Assembly (NCBI GenBank): GCA_028280945.1
Contig: JANQKV010000065.1
Span: 1-52,865 of the forward strand
From: Opitutaceae bacterium
GTDB lineage: Bacteria; Verrucomicrobiota; Verrucomicrobiia; Opitutales; Opitutaceae
Reading direction: 5' to 3'
Length of the DNA: 52,865 nucleotides
Position 1 is the stretch's first letter, and each line of letters starts with the position of its first letter. The translations under genes and the position numbers were made by a program. Below, piece after piece: positions 32,054-41,570 of this stretch. The notes under the pieces are model-generated. The model was not told where the DNA came from. It was given only the letters and a program-made list of their open reading frames with translations, and searched no databases.

Positions 32054-33346
32054 TCATTCAGTCATCGTTTGCCAGGCGGTATTCGCGAAAGGCGAGATGA
32101 GGGGAACGGCCATGCGAAATTGTTGAGTGAAAAACATGGCGATAAACTGCTCCTGCGGGTCGATGCGCAACCAAGTCGTCGCGGCGCCTCCCCACCCAAA
32201 GGTGCCGATGCTGGTGAGTTGGTTGTCGTGATGGGGATCGAGCTTAACGGCTCCGCCAAACCCAAACCCGTCGGACAACGCCGCGCCTCGGCGACCAGTT
32301 TTGGTGAAGCCGATCTGATTCATCATCATCGCCTCCACTGACTTTTTGCTGAGAACGGATTTTTCGCCGTAGCGTCCGTGATCGAGCAGCATCTGGGCAA
32401 ATCGATGGACATCCAGAATGGTCGAATAGAGACCGCCGCTTCCTGAAGGAAATGATCGAATCCAGCCTCCGTTGGTGGCGGGGTCGATGGCGTAGACCAA
32501 CTTGCCATCCTGGGCGTTGAAGACGGAAACCAGTCGCTCCCTTTTTGGGTGAGGCACCACAAAATGCGTATCGTACATCTCCAGCGGGTCGAAGATACGC
32601 TGTTGGAGGAACTCGTCGAATGCCTGTCCGCTGGCGACTTCAATCACTGCACTCAACACATCGATCGACAGGCTGTAGATCCACTCTTCGCCGGGGTCCT
32701 TCAGCAGGGGCAAGGGGGCGAGACGTTCGATCATTTCCGAAAAGGAGCGTGCCTCCAGGTAACGACTCTTTTCGTAAAGCTTGTCCAATTCGTGATTCAC
32801 GTAGCGGCCGCGGGGAAACCCGGCGGTGTGCGTCAGCAGGTGCCTGATCGTCATGGTCTGCTCCGCGGGGCGGGTTGCCCACTCGTCTCCGCTCCTGTCG
32901 ACCACAACCCGGCGATCGGCCAGCGCGGGCAGGTATTTTTCCACGGGATCGGACAAGGTGAGTTTGCCCTCCTCAATCAGAATCATGGCGGCGGCCGAGG
33001 TGATGAGTTTCGAAATGGAGTGGATCCGAAACATCGCGTCCGCGCGCATGGGCACGCCGGTGATGGCATCCTGATAGCCGTAGAGTTTGAAGTCGGCGAT
33101 TTGGCCGTGACGGGAAATCAACGTGATGGCACCGGTCAGCGGATAGGATTGCACCGCGTCCTCGACGAATTGATGCATCGCCGCGAGGCGGTCGGTCGAA
33201 ATGCCCACGGACTCCGGAGGCACGGTGTCGACCGCCCGGGTTGTGAGGCTGCCCATGAGCAACCCAAGGCAGAGCAGACGGCTCGAGGAAGCGGGCAGTC
33301 GTCGAAAGCGGGGAGTGCTTTTGAGATGAAGGGGCGGGTGATTCAT
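32054..33346 (-). CDS. Secreted serine hydrolase, class C beta-lactamase fold
   Basis: 430 residues with a signal peptide-like start (LLCLGLLMGSLTTRAVD). SxxK motif SISK at residues 110-113. The second motif region WIYSLSIDVL has Tyr but Leu in place of the usual Asn (YxN), and the third is FGWGGAATTWLRIDP, typical of the KTG/HxG position in this family. HTAGFPRG and MQLLDHG-type loops are also present. Such proteins act as esterases or D-amino-acid amidases. It starts 9 bp after the stop of the GH28 gene, so both are very likely co-transcribed, suggesting deesterification of the same pectin-like substrate. Confidence 0.8.
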   Translation of the reverse strand: MNHPPLHLKSTPRFRRLPASSSRLLCLGLLMGSLTTRAVDTVPPESVGISTDRLAAMHQFVEDAVQSYPLTGAITLISRHGQIADFKLYGYQDAITGVPMRADAMFRIHSISKLITSAAAMILIEEGKLTLSDPVEKYLPALADRRVVVDRSGDEWATRPAEQTMTIRHLLTHTAGFPRGRYVNHELDKLYEKSRYLEARSFSEMIERLAPLPLLKDPGEEWIYSLSIDVLSAVIEVASGQAFDEFLQQRIFDPLEMYDTHFVVPHPKRERLVSVFNAQDGKLVYAIDPATNGGWIRSFPSGSGGLYSTILDVHRFAQMLLDHGRYGEKSVLSKKSVEAMMMNQIGFTKTGRRGAALSDGFGFGGAVKLDPHHDNQLTSIGTFGWGGAATTWLRIDPQEQFIAMFFTQQFRMAVPLISPFANTAWQTMTE

Positions 33347-33355
33347 GGGCCGGCG

Positions 33356-34909
33356 TTAATCGATAATGTTGTGGGCCATGATGACAGCGCTGTCCTCGGC
33401 GCCATCAATGGCAACAAACGGGTGCTCCACTTCAAACAGCTCGTTGTTATCCATGATGATGCGATCCGTCAGCTCCCCCTCCACGGAGAGCAATGTGCCG
33501 ACAGGTTCGACGTGGCGGTAGTCCGAAAAACGAATGTTCGACGAGTTGATGAACCGGAACAGCGGCTGATCGTCGGTGGGTAAATCCGCCCGGATGTTTC
33601 TCAGGTGCGAATCGTGAACATCGTCAAACACGATGGCAGCCCTGGCATCGGGATTGCGCAGGAGCAGTCGCATGTTCTCGAAATGGATGCCCCTGGCGTG
33701 GCGCACATAAAAGCCGTGCGCGGGCAGGCTGTCGCCAAACATGCGGTTCTCCGGGTAGCCTTGGTTGTTTTGGGGCACATTTTTGTCGGTGTGCTCCAGG
33801 GTGCCGGTGCCCTTGGACTGGAAAATCACATCCCGGATGGTGACGTTTTCAACGTAGCTGCCAGGGATCGCGGTGATCGAGCTCGTGATCCGGCTCTCAT
33901 TTTCCGCAATGATATTGCTGATGATCACGTTTTCCAGACTGCCGATGCCATCGCGCTCCCCGAGGCGAATGAAGATGGGCGTCTGAATGCCCTGCATGGT
34001 GATGTTGCTGATGGCGATTTGGTCCATGAACCCGCCGTCCACCACCTCCAGGGCGAGGCCGGAAATGCCCGTTGGTTTTTCGGTGATGCCTTCCATGCGG
34101 GTATACCACGGACGCGAGATATGATCCCGGGCCGGAGCGGTCATGGTGATGTTGGAGATCGTGATGTTGCGAAACCCGTAAGCGCTCCAGGTGCCGAATT
34201 TGATGATGTTGCACGTGCTCGCCAACCGGCAGTTGGAGATGGTGACGTTTTCGACGATGGTGCCGGGAGTCCAACTCTTGAAGCAGATTGCGTCGTCGCC
34301 GCAGTCGATAATCGAGTTGGTGATGACCACATTGCTGGCATCGATATCGATGCCGTCGTTGTTGGTGTTCACGTGCGAAAACAGGTTGATGCCATCGATG
34401 GTGATCCACTCGGATTTTTTAAGGCGAATGCCCCAGCGCGGCTGGTCACGCATTTTGATGTCGGTGATGCCGATGTGTCGGGATTCCCGCACAAAGATCA
34501 TCTCCGGCCGCTCGACCTTCACCTCCCGTCCCCGGTTGTTGAAGTTCTCATGCCAGCCCTGGCCGTTGATCATGCCGGGTCCACTGATGCTTACGTTCTC
34601 GACCTGGTGAAGCATGAGAATCGCTCCGGTGAAATCGGCGGGATTGTTGGTGCTGGCCAGGATCACCGCGTTTTGCATCAGGTGGAAATCCACGTTGCTT
34701 TTCAGGTTGATCGTGCCCGTAAGGTAAGTCCCGGTCGGGACCAGCACCTGGCCGCCCCCGGCCGCGTGGCAGGCGTCGATGGCACGTTGCAGCGCGGGGG
34801 TATCCATGGTAACACCGTCTCCGGTGGCTCCAAAGTCCCTCACGTTGAATACGGCGGCATGGCTAGCCTGGAGTAGAAGGAAAAGGCACAGAAGACAGCG
34901 TGTTTTCAT
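33356..34909 (-). CDS. Secreted GH28 polygalacturonase-family beta-helix enzyme
   Basis: 517 residues with a signal peptide (CLLCLFLLLQASHAA). The start of the mature protein, FNVRDFGATGDGVTMDTPALQ, is the classic opening of pectate-lyase/GH28 beta-helices. The GH28 catalytic triplet is clear: NTNNDGIDID (Asp185) and DCGDDAICFK (Asp205/Asp206). The canonical GHG His is not seen; STCNIIKFGTW occupies that place, as in rhamnogalacturonase-like branches. GH28 enzymes hydrolyse alpha-galacturonic acid linkages with inversion. Together with GH78 and the linked esterase-like gene this suggests rhamnogalacturonan- or uronate-rich substrate. The 252-bp gap upstream contains a CTGGCC/GGCCAG hairpin near 35103-35121. 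Confidence 0.88.
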   Translation of the reverse strand: MKTRCLLCLFLLLQASHAAVFNVRDFGATGDGVTMDTPALQRAIDACHAAGGGQVLVPTGTYLTGTINLKSNVDFHLMQNAVILASTNNPADFTGAILMLHQVENVSISGPGMINGQGWHENFNNRGREVKVERPEMIFVRESRHIGITDIKMRDQPRWGIRLKKSEWITIDGINLFSHVNTNNDGIDIDASNVVITNSIIDCGDDAICFKSWTPGTIVENVTISNCRLASTCNIIKFGTWSAYGFRNITISNITMTAPARDHISRPWYTRMEGITEKPTGISGLALEVVDGGFMDQIAISNITMQGIQTPIFIRLGERDGIGSLENVIISNIIAENESRITSSITAIPGSYVENVTIRDVIFQSKGTGTLEHTDKNVPQNNQGYPENRMFGDSLPAHGFYVRHARGIHFENMRLLLRNPDARAAIVFDDVHDSHLRNIRADLPTDDQPLFRFINSSNIRFSDYRHVEPVGTLLSVEGELTDRIIMDNNELFEVEHPFVAIDGAEDSAVIMAHNIID

Positions 34910-35161
34910 GAAGAGTGACGAGTGAAATCAGGGGGCGGAAGAACGGATTCGAAGCCGAATCATGTCCGACACGAGGGTAGACGGTGTTGGCGGCGAAAAC
35001 CGTGCCGTCTTTCGTCAAACCGACGCTTTGGGGGTGCTTTTAAGGCTGGTCTGCGAATTCGCTACCGTTCGCAGCCTCAGGGACGAACCGGGAAGGACGG
35101 CACTGGCCAAAAACCGGCCAGGGCGTCTCGGAAATCTATGATAAGCGACGATCGCCTTGAT
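34910..35161. other. Gap with hairpin between GH28 and GH43 chimera genes
   Basis: CTGGCC (35103-35108) and GGCCAG (35116-35121) form a perfect hairpin around AAAAACC, 40 bp after the stop of the GH43 chimera gene on the minus strand. No T-run is present on that strand, so a Rho-independent terminator is only weakly supported. No gene is seen in the gap. Confidence 0.35.
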
Positions 35162-38100
35162 TCAGTCGAATTGCTGAATCTCCTCGGGGCCGGGGTTGGC
35201 GTAGTGCGGATCTTTGGCGCGGACCCAGACTTCGCCGGACTCATCGGTTGTGATGTCCAGAGGGACCAGCGTGGTCCCTTGGCGGTTGATGGTGTAGGCG
35301 GTGTCGGAAAGGTCCATGTTCGGTGCTTCGGCCGGATCGACTGCCGGCTCGTTGGCGTTGAAGAATGCCGTGGTCCACCAGCGGTTTTGCTTGTCCTGAA
35401 ACGGCGTGCCGTGGCCGAGGAAGCGGCCAGCGAAGCGGCGATCGCCGTAGGGACCGGTCAGGGCATCGGCGGTGGCATAGTAAAGGTTGTAGGTGCCGTG
35501 GCGCATCGTGTCGGTGGACCAGGCCGTGCCGAACCAGACGTATTTCTCACCGACCTTAACGACGTAGGAACCTTCGTGGCCCATGTGGCGATTGGAGGGA
35601 CTGACTGAAACGACGTCGCCTACAAATCCGCTGAGGTCGGGTTTGAGCTGCAGCAGGTTCATGACCCCCCAGAGCAACCAGGGCGTGCCGTCATCTTCGA
35701 TAAAGATTGCCGGGTCGTGTCGCGTGCCGAAGTCGGCCCCCATCGGTTCGTCCCAACCGCCCCGTTCCAGCGGGCCTTGTTTGCGCAGCAGGTTGGCGAA
35801 ACGGTTGTTGGTGGTGTGCACCATGGCCCACTGGTCGCCGACGCGGTAGATTTCGGGAGCCCAGACGAGCAGTTGCCCGGCGCCGTGTCTGACCGGTTGC
35901 TCCAGATCAATCCAGGTGGTGTCGGAGAACTGCCAGAGGTGCGGCATTTTTTCCCAGTCGGCGAGGTCGAGGGAGCGCCAGAGGGAGATGGTCACCGTCT
36001 TGTCGGGCTCGTTTATCAGTGTGGTGCCGGTGAGGTAATAATAGCCGTCGTCGTGCAGGTAGATGTAGGGGTCGCGGATCCACTGATCGTGGATGTGCAC
36101 GGCCCGATCGTGGGCCTCCAGGGCGGCGCGCACGTCATCGAGGTTTTGTTCGCCGGCGCCGGTGAGGCGTTTGATCAGGTCGGTCTCCGCCCTGTGGTAG
36201 GGCGTTCCATCGGGACGCAACACATCGTGGAACCAGAGATCGGGTTCGGGCATGTCCTCGATCTTTTCGGCGACGTGGCCGGAGGCGCGCAGAGCATCAA
36301 CGTCCTTGTTGTGGCGGCTGGACCAAGGCCAGATGGTGCCGGACTTGCCGGCGACGAACCCCCAATTGATGGCTCCGATGCGTTGGCGATACAGGATGGG
36401 CAAGGTGCTCTCAAAGGTATTCCCGTTGGTGCGCGCCATGTATTCGGTGCAGATGATGGGACGACCGGGCGCGGCCAGGCGGGTGGTGTTGATGCGATCC
36501 TGGAAGGGACCGGCCGGGCCGTAACCGTGGAACGACATGATGTCCGAGTTGGCGTCGCCGATCGCGATGTTACGCGGTCCCAGGCTGCCGAGGCTGGTCG
36601 AGCAGATGGGTTGGCTCGGCACGATTTCGCGGGCCCACGTCCAGGCGTCGAGCAGGAGCTGGTTGGACTGGTCCTTCATGCCTCCGGCGATCATTTCGCC
36701 GCTGTCGCCGCCGGCGAGGCGGCCGCGGCCGGGCTCGTTGTAGAGCTCCCACATCAACACGCGGTCGTCGTCGGCGAAACGGGTGAGGGTGCCCTGCACA
36801 TAACCCTTGAGGTTGGCCACTTCCTCGGGGGTCGCTTCACCCCGAGAATAACGGATGGCGAGTTCCCGGTTGGGGGAGTTGAGCCAGCCGGAATTGTGAT
36901 AACCCTTCACGGGCAGGGGTTGGGGGCCTGACTTGGCACCGGGGGCGTGGCAGTCGTCGAAGAAGACGAAGCTCGGGCGAATGCCGTGTTTGGCGCAGAG
37001 ATCGAGGAAGCGATCCATGCGGGCATAAAGCCCCTCGGGATCCTGAGCCCAGACGAGGTCATGCAGGTAAACGCGGTGGGTGTTCATGCCAAGCTCGGCG
37101 GACCAGCCGAGCTCGCGGTCGAGGGTTTCTTCGTCGAAGGTGTCGGTCTGCCACATCTCGAGTTGGTTGATGGCGTTGGACGGGTAGAAGTTGGTGCCGA
37201 CCAGCCAAGGCTGGGCGTCATACCAGGTCTGCGCCTGATGCAGGGTCCAACGGCCGCGGACGAAGCGTTCGAGATCCATCCGATCGGTCACACGCAGGCC
37301 AAAGTCCTGGGCTTCGTCGGGACCGGGCAGGGCGTAGCGTGGATCCTTGGCGCGGATGTAGACTTCACCGTGGGCGAGCACACGCACGTCGAGCGGCACG
37401 AGGGTCACGCCCTGTTCGTTGATGGTCTGGGCATTGGCGCCGAGGTCGTGGGAAGTGATTTTATTGTCGGACGTCGGCGGGACGTTGGCGTTGTAAAACG
37501 CCGTGCACCACCAGCGTCCTTCTTTGTCCAGGAAGGGAGTGCCGTGGCCGAGGAAGCGACCGGCAAATTGCCTCGGACCATACGGGCCCATGGGATGGTC
37601 GGCGGTCGTGTAATAGAGGTTGTAGGAGCCCATTCGCATTTGGTCGGTGGACCAGGCGGTGCCGAAGTGGACATATTTGTCGCCGACCTTGGCCATGGTG
37701 GCTCCTTCATGGCCGATGATGCGGTCAGACGGGTCGATGCGAACGGGGTCTTTGGCGAAACCGGAGAAATCGGGTTTGAGCGGAGCAATCCAGGTATTGC
37801 CCCAGAGGAGATAGACGGTGCCGTCGGCGGGATCAGTGTAGAGCGACGGATCATGCCGATTGCGCATCAGGTCTCCCATGGGATGAGTGAACGGGCCGCC
37901 CAGCCCGGCATCGGTGGACACGGCGAGGTTGGCACCACGGGCGACGGGTGATGGAGAGGTGTGCACGATCACCGCCTTGCCGTTGTGCCAGGAAACCTCG
38001 GGCGCCCAGAGCCGCCATTCCTCGCGTGGTCGATTGGCAAATTCAGCGGGAAAGACATCCGCCCAATACCCCTCATCCATGGTGAAGGTTTCGGGCAGTT

Positions 38101-38428
38101 CTTCCCAGTGGGCCAAGTCGGTGCTGCGCCAAAAGCGGGCTTGGCTGCCAACGATGCTGGGGGGCGCACCGGGTTTGTTGATGGGATTGTCGAGCCCGGC
38201 GTTATAGCGATCCTTGGGCCAGCGCGGATCATCGCGGTTGGGTTGGGTTCCCGTGAGGTAGTAGGCCCCGTCGGGGCCGATCACGATATAGGGGTCGCGT
38301 ATCCAGGTATCCAACACATGAACGGCGCGGTTGTGGTCGGCGATGGCCGCAAGTTTGTCGGACATGGCGGAAGCGGGAATCGATCCGATCATGATGCAGG
38401 AAAGCAGGGGGAGGAGGAGTTTGGGCAT
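35162..38428 (-). CDS. Secreted GH43-like / clan GH-A glycosidase / GH43-like three-module enzyme
   Basis: 1088 residues with a signal peptide (MPKLLLPLLSCIMIGSIPASA). Residues about 35-385 form a five-bladed GH43-type module: WIRDPYIV (Asp45), NRHDPSLY and GHEGA (Glu241). Residues about 400-735 form a TIM barrel of clan GH-A: WLVGTNFYPSNAINQ, acid/base ELYNEP (Glu565) and nucleophile CTEYM (Glu662), with WGFVAGKSGTIWPW at the last strand. Residues about 775-1088 repeat the GH43 module: WIRDPYIY (Asp785), TRHDPAIF, GHEGS, AKDPHYANPGPEEI. The two GH43 ends share most motifs (for example FAGRFLGHGTPF in both) and are a duplication. The enzyme likely trims beta-xylosides/arabinosides and cleaves an internal bond. 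It follows the upstream sulfatase gene by 15 bp, so the two are one transcript. Confidence 0.85.
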   Translation of the reverse strand: MPKLLLPLLSCIMIGSIPASAMSDKLAAIADHNRAVHVLDTWIRDPYIVIGPDGAYYLTGTQPNRDDPRWPKDRYNAGLDNPINKPGAPPSIVGSQARFWRSTDLAHWEELPETFTMDEGYWADVFPAEFANRPREEWRLWAPEVSWHNGKAVIVHTSPSPVARGANLAVSTDAGLGGPFTHPMGDLMRNRHDPSLYTDPADGTVYLLWGNTWIAPLKPDFSGFAKDPVRIDPSDRIIGHEGATMAKVGDKYVHFGTAWSTDQMRMGSYNLYYTTADHPMGPYGPRQFAGRFLGHGTPFLDKEGRWWCTAFYNANVPPTSDNKITSHDLGANAQTINEQGVTLVPLDVRVLAHGEVYIRAKDPRYALPGPDEAQDFGLRVTDRMDLERFVRGRWTLHQAQTWYDAQPWLVGTNFYPSNAINQLEMWQTDTFDEETLDRELGWSAELGMNTHRVYLHDLVWAQDPEGLYARMDRFLDLCAKHGIRPSFVFFDDCHAPGAKSGPQPLPVKGYHNSGWLNSPNRELAIRYSRGEATPEEVANLKGYVQGTLTRFADDDRVLMWELYNEPGRGRLAGGDSGEMIAGGMKDQSNQLLLDAWTWAREIVPSQPICSTSLGSLGPRNIAIGDANSDIMSFHGYGPAGPFQDRINTTRLAAPGRPIICTEYMARTNGNTFESTLPILYRQRIGAINWGFVAGKSGTIWPWSSRHNKDVDALRASGHVAEKIEDMPEPDLWFHDVLRPDGTPYHRAETDLIKRLTGAGEQNLDDVRAALEAHDRAVHIHDQWIRDPYIYLHDDGYYYLTGTTLINEPDKTVTISLWRSLDLADWEKMPHLWQFSDTTWIDLEQPVRHGAGQLLVWAPEIYRVGDQWAMVHTTNNRFANLLRKQGPLERGGWDEPMGADFGTRHDPAIFIEDDGTPWLLWGVMNLLQLKPDLSGFVGDVVSVSPSNRHMGHEGSYVVKVGEKYVWFGTAWSTDTMRHGTYNLYYATADALTGPYGDRRFAGRFLGHGTPFQDKQNRWWTTAFFNANEPAVDPAEAPNMDLSDTAYTINRQGTTLVPLDITTDESGEVWVRAKDPHYANPGPEEIQQFD

Positions 38429-38443
38429 TTGAGAGTGAAAGGG

Positions 38444-39889
38444 TCAGGGGGTGTCGTCGGGGCGGTTGGCCATGGCATCGATCAGGGATTGGAGGTAGGC
38501 GACCTTGTCCGGGTGCTCTCCGGCCACGTTGCGGTTCTCGGAAACATCCGTGGCGAGGTGGTAAAGCTCGGGCGGATTGGTGGCGGCAAAGTTTCGCCCG
38601 CCGCCGTGGGGGAGGTATTTCCAGTAACCTTGGCGCACACCGATGGCTTGGCGGGCCCGGAGGTGGTGGTAGAAGAATGCCTCGCGCTTGATGAGTTTGG
38701 CGGGGTTGCGCAGGTGAGCGGAGATATCGACGCCGTCGATGGTGCGGTTGGGCAACTCCACTCGTGCGAGGGCGGCGATGGTGGGCAGGAAGTCTATGGT
38801 GGCGGCGATCTCATGGCTCTTGGTGTCCGCCGGGATGGTCCCGGGCCAACGCGCGATGGCCGGCACGCGATGCCCCCCTTCATAGGCGGAGAATTTACCG
38901 TCGCGGAGCGGGCCGGCCGATCCTGCATGGTCACCCATGCCGAGCCAGGGGCCATTGTCGGTGGCAAAGATGACCAACGTGTTGGCCGAGAGGTTCTGCT
39001 CGTCCAAGTGGTCGAGCAGACGGCCCACATGGTGGTCGATTTCTTCAATCGTATCGCCAAACAGGCCGCCGCGGCTGCGTCCCTTGAATTCCGCCGAAGC
39101 AAACAGCGGAATGTGCGGCATCGCCGGGGTGACAAAGGCAAAGAAGGGTTGGTTGGCTGCGATGGCGCGATCGATGAAGGCAATCGTTTCGTCGAACGTG
39201 CGCTGAGTCAGCGTGGTCTGATCGGCGGGATATTCGATGATTTCATCTCCGCGCATGATGGGCACCAGGTCGCGCAAACCTTGGTCCTTGATCGCCGTTC
39301 GGTCATTCAGATTCTCGCGGACGAAGGCCTGGTCGGCCTCGGTGCGTTCACGGTCGTAACCCTCGTGGAAGACAGCATCGGCGGCGATTGTTTGATCGGG
39401 GCCGATATACATGTCGTTGCTGTAAGGCACCCCCCAGTAGTAACTGAAACCGTGCGAAGTGGGCAGGGAGCCCGGCAGGTCGCCCAAGTGCCATTTCCCG
39501 ATTAAAGCGGTCGCATAGCCGGCCTCCTGCACCATTTCGGCGATGGTGACTTCGTTGCTGTCGAGTCCGACCCTGCCTGGGAAATAGACCCCGTGCGTGC
39601 CGTTGAGATCGGAGTAGCGACCGGTCAGCAGAGCTGCTCGCGAGGCACTGCAAACGGACGTCGTGACATAAAAGTCGGTGAAGCGCAGGCCCTCGGACGC
39701 CATGCGATCGAGGCGTGGTGTCTCGAGGTTGGGAGCGCCGTAGACACCCACGTCACCGTAGGCCTGATCGTCCGTGAAGATTATCACGACATTGGGAGTG
39801 CTGCCGTGGGCAATGCTCAGCAGCATCGCCCAGATCAACGGCACGTAAATCCGGCAACGATCCGTCAAAAACGAGTGAGGTGGGGACAT
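38444..39889 (-). CDS. Secreted sulfatase with CSASR motif
   Basis: 481 residues with an N-terminal hydrophobic stretch IYVPLIWAMLLSIAHGS. The metal site VVIIFTDDQAYGDVGVYG leads to the FGly motif CSASR (Cys80) in TTSVCSASRAALLTGRY. KWHLGDLPGSLPTSHGF and VIFATDNGPWLGMGDHAG follow. C-terminal PPELYHLATDVSENRNVAGE completes the S1 fold. The gene starts the transcript that also carries the GH43 / GH-A / GH43 chimera, 15 bp downstream. Loss of sulfate is therefore probably coupled to hydrolysis of the same glycan. Confidence 0.92.
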   Translation of the reverse strand: MSPPHSFLTDRCRIYVPLIWAMLLSIAHGSTPNVVIIFTDDQAYGDVGVYGAPNLETPRLDRMASEGLRFTDFYVTTSVCSASRAALLTGRYSDLNGTHGVYFPGRVGLDSNEVTIAEMVQEAGYATALIGKWHLGDLPGSLPTSHGFSYYWGVPYSNDMYIGPDQTIAADAVFHEGYDRERTEADQAFVRENLNDRTAIKDQGLRDLVPIMRGDEIIEYPADQTTLTQRTFDETIAFIDRAIAANQPFFAFVTPAMPHIPLFASAEFKGRSRGGLFGDTIEEIDHHVGRLLDHLDEQNLSANTLVIFATDNGPWLGMGDHAGSAGPLRDGKFSAYEGGHRVPAIARWPGTIPADTKSHEIAATIDFLPTIAALARVELPNRTIDGVDISAHLRNPAKLIKREAFFYHHLRARQAIGVRQGYWKYLPHGGGRNFAATNPPELYHLATDVSENRNVAGEHPDKVAYLQSLIDAMANRPDDTP

Positions 39890-40018
39890 GGGTGATCGAT
39901 TATTGAGGATACGGATCTTGCCTCAACCCAGAGTGCTTCGGCACGACAAGGTAAAGCTGATGATCGTAACATTATCCCGGGTTTCGGGGATAACTTAGCA
40001 GGAAATATCTGCTCCAGC

Positions 40019-41521
40019 TCAGTGAGACTGGGTTGGACGGGCGCCGACGTAGCGAGGGTTGGAGACGGGCAACGGCTGGCCCAGCGAGTCGAGCAATTCG
40101 GTCAGGCGATTTTGCATCGCGTCGGCCCGGTCGGGCCAGCGGGTGACCTGGTTGCTGGTTTCGCCAATGTCGGTAGCGAGGTTGTAGAGTTCGTAGACAT
40201 CCTGCTGGTCGCGGCCGTTGAAGAAGTGGCGAACAAGTTTCCAGTCGCCATCGCGCAGCGCGGCGACCGGGCCGATCCGCATGTAGCGGGTGTAGTGAGG
40301 GTAATAGGTAAACCACTCGGATCGTTCGGTATCAGAATCTCCCAGCAACACGGGTGATTGATCCACCCCATCACAAGCCGTCCCGCGAGGGTGCTCGATT
40401 TGGCAAAGAGACAGGAGGGTGGGAAAAAAGTCAGTGCTGCCAAACAACGCATCCGAGGTGCTCCCCGCTGCGATGCGGCCGGGCCAGGAGACGATCAACG
40501 GCACGCGGGTTCCACCTTCGTAAATCGAACCTTTGCCCGCTCGCAACGGGTGATTGCTGGTGCCGGGAATGTGGGCGTAGCCCGTGGGTTCCGTACGCGG
40601 CGGCGCCCACGTGTTGCCGCCGTTATCGGAGAAGAAGACAACGATGGTGTTTTCCGCCATGCCGGTCGCGTGGAGGGCAGAAACGAGTTTGCCCACCACG
40701 TCGTCGAGGCACTCCACCATGGCGGCATAGACCGGGTGGTGCTGAGCGGCGTGGACGCGATCAACCGCTTTGGCGGCATACTTGGCAGTCAGATTGGCTT
40801 TGGAGGACCACGGGGAGTGGATCGAGAACGTCCCGTAGAATGCGAGGAACGGTTCTTCGTTGGCTGCTTGTTGCTCAAGAAACGAAACCAGTTCCGTTGC
40901 TATGCGGTCATCTGCATGCTCGCCGTCCTCAGCCGGAAGCGCCGCGTCGGACGCGTCGTCGATGCCCCAGGGGGCAAAGTAGCTGCGATCGATCATGCCG
41001 TTGGCGTTGAGCGGAATCGTCAGGTCGAACCCTTCGTGGTCGGGACCAAATTCCCCGTCGCCAAGATGCCACTTGCCGAAGTAGGCGGTCGTGTATCCGG
41101 CCGCCTTGAATACCTCGCCCAAGGTGACGGTGGTGGGAGGCAGCCGGGTGGCCGTCAGGAGTTGTTGGGCGGGGTCGGTGGGGCGGGCGTCGTCGGCCAA
41201 CGTGCTGGTGAAGCGAATGGCGGCGAGGTGGCCTCGAGCTTGAGTAATGCCGTGGCGCCCGGGGTAGTCTCCGGTGAAAATGCTCGCGCGAGTGGGCGAA
41301 CAGATGGGCGACGCGGTGTGGGCGTTGGTGAAGAGCATGCCGCGATCACGCAGGTTCTCAAGGTGTGGCGTCTCGTAGAAATCGCTCGTGCCGTAGAGTG
41401 TGGTGTCGCTCCACCCCAGGTCGTCGGCGAGGATGAAGAGGATGTTGGGTTTTTCCGCGACGGCGGAAAAACCAAGTAAGAAAGAGGAAGTCAGAAGTAA
41501 GAAGGAGCGGAGGTCTTGCAT
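40019..41521 (-). CDS. Secreted sulfatase with CSPTR motif
   Basis: 500 residues. The signal peptide MQDLRSFLLLTSSFLLGFSA is encoded by the ACTTC-rich repeat at 41472-41507. NILFILADDLGWSDTTLYG is the N-terminal metal site and the FGly motif is CSPTR (Cys74) in TASPICSPTRASIFTG. KWHLGDGEFGPDHEGFDLTIP and VVFFSDNGGNTWAPPRTEP are standard S1 features, with the C-terminal DVYELYNLATDIGETSNQV. It is most like S1 arylsulfatases of the N-acetylgalactosamine-6-sulfatase/heparan type; substrate unknown. A 129-bp gap separates it from the 3' neighbouring sulfatase/GH43 transcript. Confidence 0.92.
   Translation of the reverse strand: MQDLRSFLLLTSSFLLGFSAVAEKPNILFILADDLGWSDTTLYGTSDFYETPHLENLRDRGMLFTNAHTASPICSPTRASIFTGDYPGRHGITQARGHLAAIRFTSTLADDARPTDPAQQLLTATRLPPTTVTLGEVFKAAGYTTAYFGKWHLGDGEFGPDHEGFDLTIPLNANGMIDRSYFAPWGIDDASDAALPAEDGEHADDRIATELVSFLEQQAANEEPFLAFYGTFSIHSPWSSKANLTAKYAAKAVDRVHAAQHHPVYAAMVECLDDVVGKLVSALHATGMAENTIVVFFSDNGGNTWAPPRTEPTGYAHIPGTSNHPLRAGKGSIYEGGTRVPLIVSWPGRIAAGSTSDALFGSTDFFPTLLSLCQIEHPRGTACDGVDQSPVLLGDSDTERSEWFTYYPHYTRYMRIGPVAALRDGDWKLVRHFFNGRDQQDVYELYNLATDIGETSNQVTRWPDRADAMQNRLTELLDSLGQPLPVSNPRYVGARPTQSH
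41472..41507. repeat. Repeat unit inside sulfatase signal peptide
   Basis: The plus strand reads CCAAGTAAGAAAGAGGAAGT and continues CAGAAGTAAGAAGGAG; the minus strand codes FLLLTSSFLLG. It belongs to the ACTT(G/C)-type repeats and ends 14 bp inside the gene's 5' end. Confidence 0.7.
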
Positions 41522-41540
41522 CGGGGTTAGATAAAATAAT

Positions 41541-41570
41541 GAACCGCAGATTTCGCAGATTGGCGCGGAT
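41541..41570. repeat. GAACCGCAGATT-type repeat, intergenic copy
   Basis: GAACCGCAGATTTCGCAGAT followed by TGGCGCGGAT. The same GAACCGCAGATT(A/T)CGC unit is found inside the signal peptide of the 741-residue GH67-like protein (48146-48175). Confidence 0.6.

Noticed and set aside
35103-35121. Rho-independent terminator after the GH43 chimera gene
   Set aside because: The hairpin CTGGCC/GGCCAG is real but no U-run follows on the minus strand, so it is listed only as a hairpin in the gap.
35717-39505. Several long plus-strand frames over the GH43 chimera and sulfatase genes
   Set aside because: Antisense frames with Val/Gly/Asp-rich composition; the minus-strand frames carry signal peptides and catalytic motifs.
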